A stretch of 64,000 nucleotides of DNA from Eurosta solidaginis. Taxonomy: Eukaryota > Arthropoda > Insecta > Diptera > Tephritidae. Below the pieces are notes generated by a model. It saw only the letters and a program-made list of their open reading frames with translations. It was not told the DNA's origin and made no database searches. Position numbers and translations under genes: made by a program. The stretch lies in NCBI RefSeq assembly GCF_040869045.1, contig NC_090323.1, forward strand, positions 157,748,426 through 157,812,425, in the 5' to 3' direction. How positions within the stretch are numbered: position 1 is the stretch's first letter; every line of letters starts with the position of its first letter. This document shows, piece by piece, positions 63,530 through 64,000 of this stretch.

Positions 63530-64000
63530 CTAAAATATCATTTTTTTTCGCTGAGATATCACATTTTGAAATTTTCATGTTTCTAAATGGTGGTTTCTAA
63601 GTGTTAGGGGGTTCGTGGGTTAGAAGTTAAGTAAATTAGCCCACTTGTAGTACTAAATATCAAGAAAAATAAGACTCATTTCAAGAAAAATATGCGACTA
63701 AGCTCGCTGTTCCCAATGTTAGGTGGGTTTGCCTGCTTGTGGTGTGGCAGGGGTGCTTTCTAGGGGTTAAGGCTGTGTGTGACTCGGTACCCGAGGGTTA
63801 GATAGTGTAGGGGTGTGGTGAGTTAGCACGCTTATGGTGTGATACACAATTTTAAGAAAAATAAGACTCAATTCAAGAAAATTAGTAATCAACGATATCA
63901 TGTCTATGTTATCTCAATCGATTTTCAGGTGTAGATATTTCGAAACATGACAATTTCAAAATGCGATATCTCAGCGAAAAAAAATGATATTTTAGCAAAC
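63530..64000. repeat. Inverted repeat reaching the window edge
   Basis: gtttgctaaaatatcatttt at 63530 returns inverted as the last bases of the window; the arms of about 59 bp match closely (63530-63588 against 63942-64000). They enclose about 350 bp with 'aagaaaaataagactca' twice (63663 and 63854). The element may continue to the right, so its true end is unknown. It lies in the intron upstream of the 62963-63154 exon. Confidence 0.75.

Noticed and set aside
1..64000. CRISPR arrays, operons, bacterial mobile elements or other prokaryotic systems
   Set aside because: The window is spliced, eukaryotic DNA; repeats are satellites and transposons without spacer structure.

Overview
This is eukaryotic, insect-type DNA. 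Two spliced genes on the minus strand, with GT..AG introns and AT-rich non-coding DNA, sit among very dense transposable elements. The element mix (Ty3/gypsy LTR elements, hAT, pogo, Helitron/DINE-like elements, RTE, jockey and R1/LOA-like LINEs, tRNA-derived SINEs) and the protein matches point to a higher fly. A tephritid fruit fly is my inference from the look of the repeats; it is not proven.

Layout. 1-11 kb is repeat-rich: a tandem dispersed repeat, a DINE/mini-me-like element with a Helitron-like insertion, a GGTAAA hexamer satellite split by a 5'-truncated LINE, RT fragments in opposite orientations, and a decayed R1/LOA-like LINE (6.5-10.5 kb). 14.2-48.8 kb holds a prominin-like gene whose 11 coding exons I could join with all splice phases agreeing (874 codons plus stop). 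Its two large introns are mostly transposon. Intron 10 (14703-22717) carries a solo LTR interrupted by an LTR-int-LTR-int-LTR array of gag-protease-only gypsy derivatives. Intron 2 (28287-48546) carries a hAT element (8-bp target duplication) interrupted by LTR-int-LTR-int-LTR-int-LTR, three full-size gypsy units at a near-exact period of 5692/5692/5686 bp inside one 4-bp target duplication. Unit 1 has an intact 1652-codon gag-pol frame; units 2 and 3 each have one nonsense codon.

48.8-58.6 kb is intergenic: a third, inverted solo LTR split by a jockey-like 3' end, RTE 3' ends, a recurrent SINE-like family, and a region of about 155-bp satellite monomers mixed with long palindromes (53.5-57.2 kb). 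58.9 kb to beyond 63.2 kb holds the last five exons of an MFSD14/Hiat1-type major-facilitator transporter, with a foldback element directly after the stop codon and a pogo-like element in one intron. The window ends inside an inverted repeat.

The two host genes are both multi-pass membrane proteins in the same orientation, but I see no functional coupling. The strongest observations are the nested, LTR-sharing gypsy arrays, present twice from two related families in introns of one gene, and the clear order of events given by target-site duplications: intron, then hAT, then gypsy array; and solo LTR, then array.
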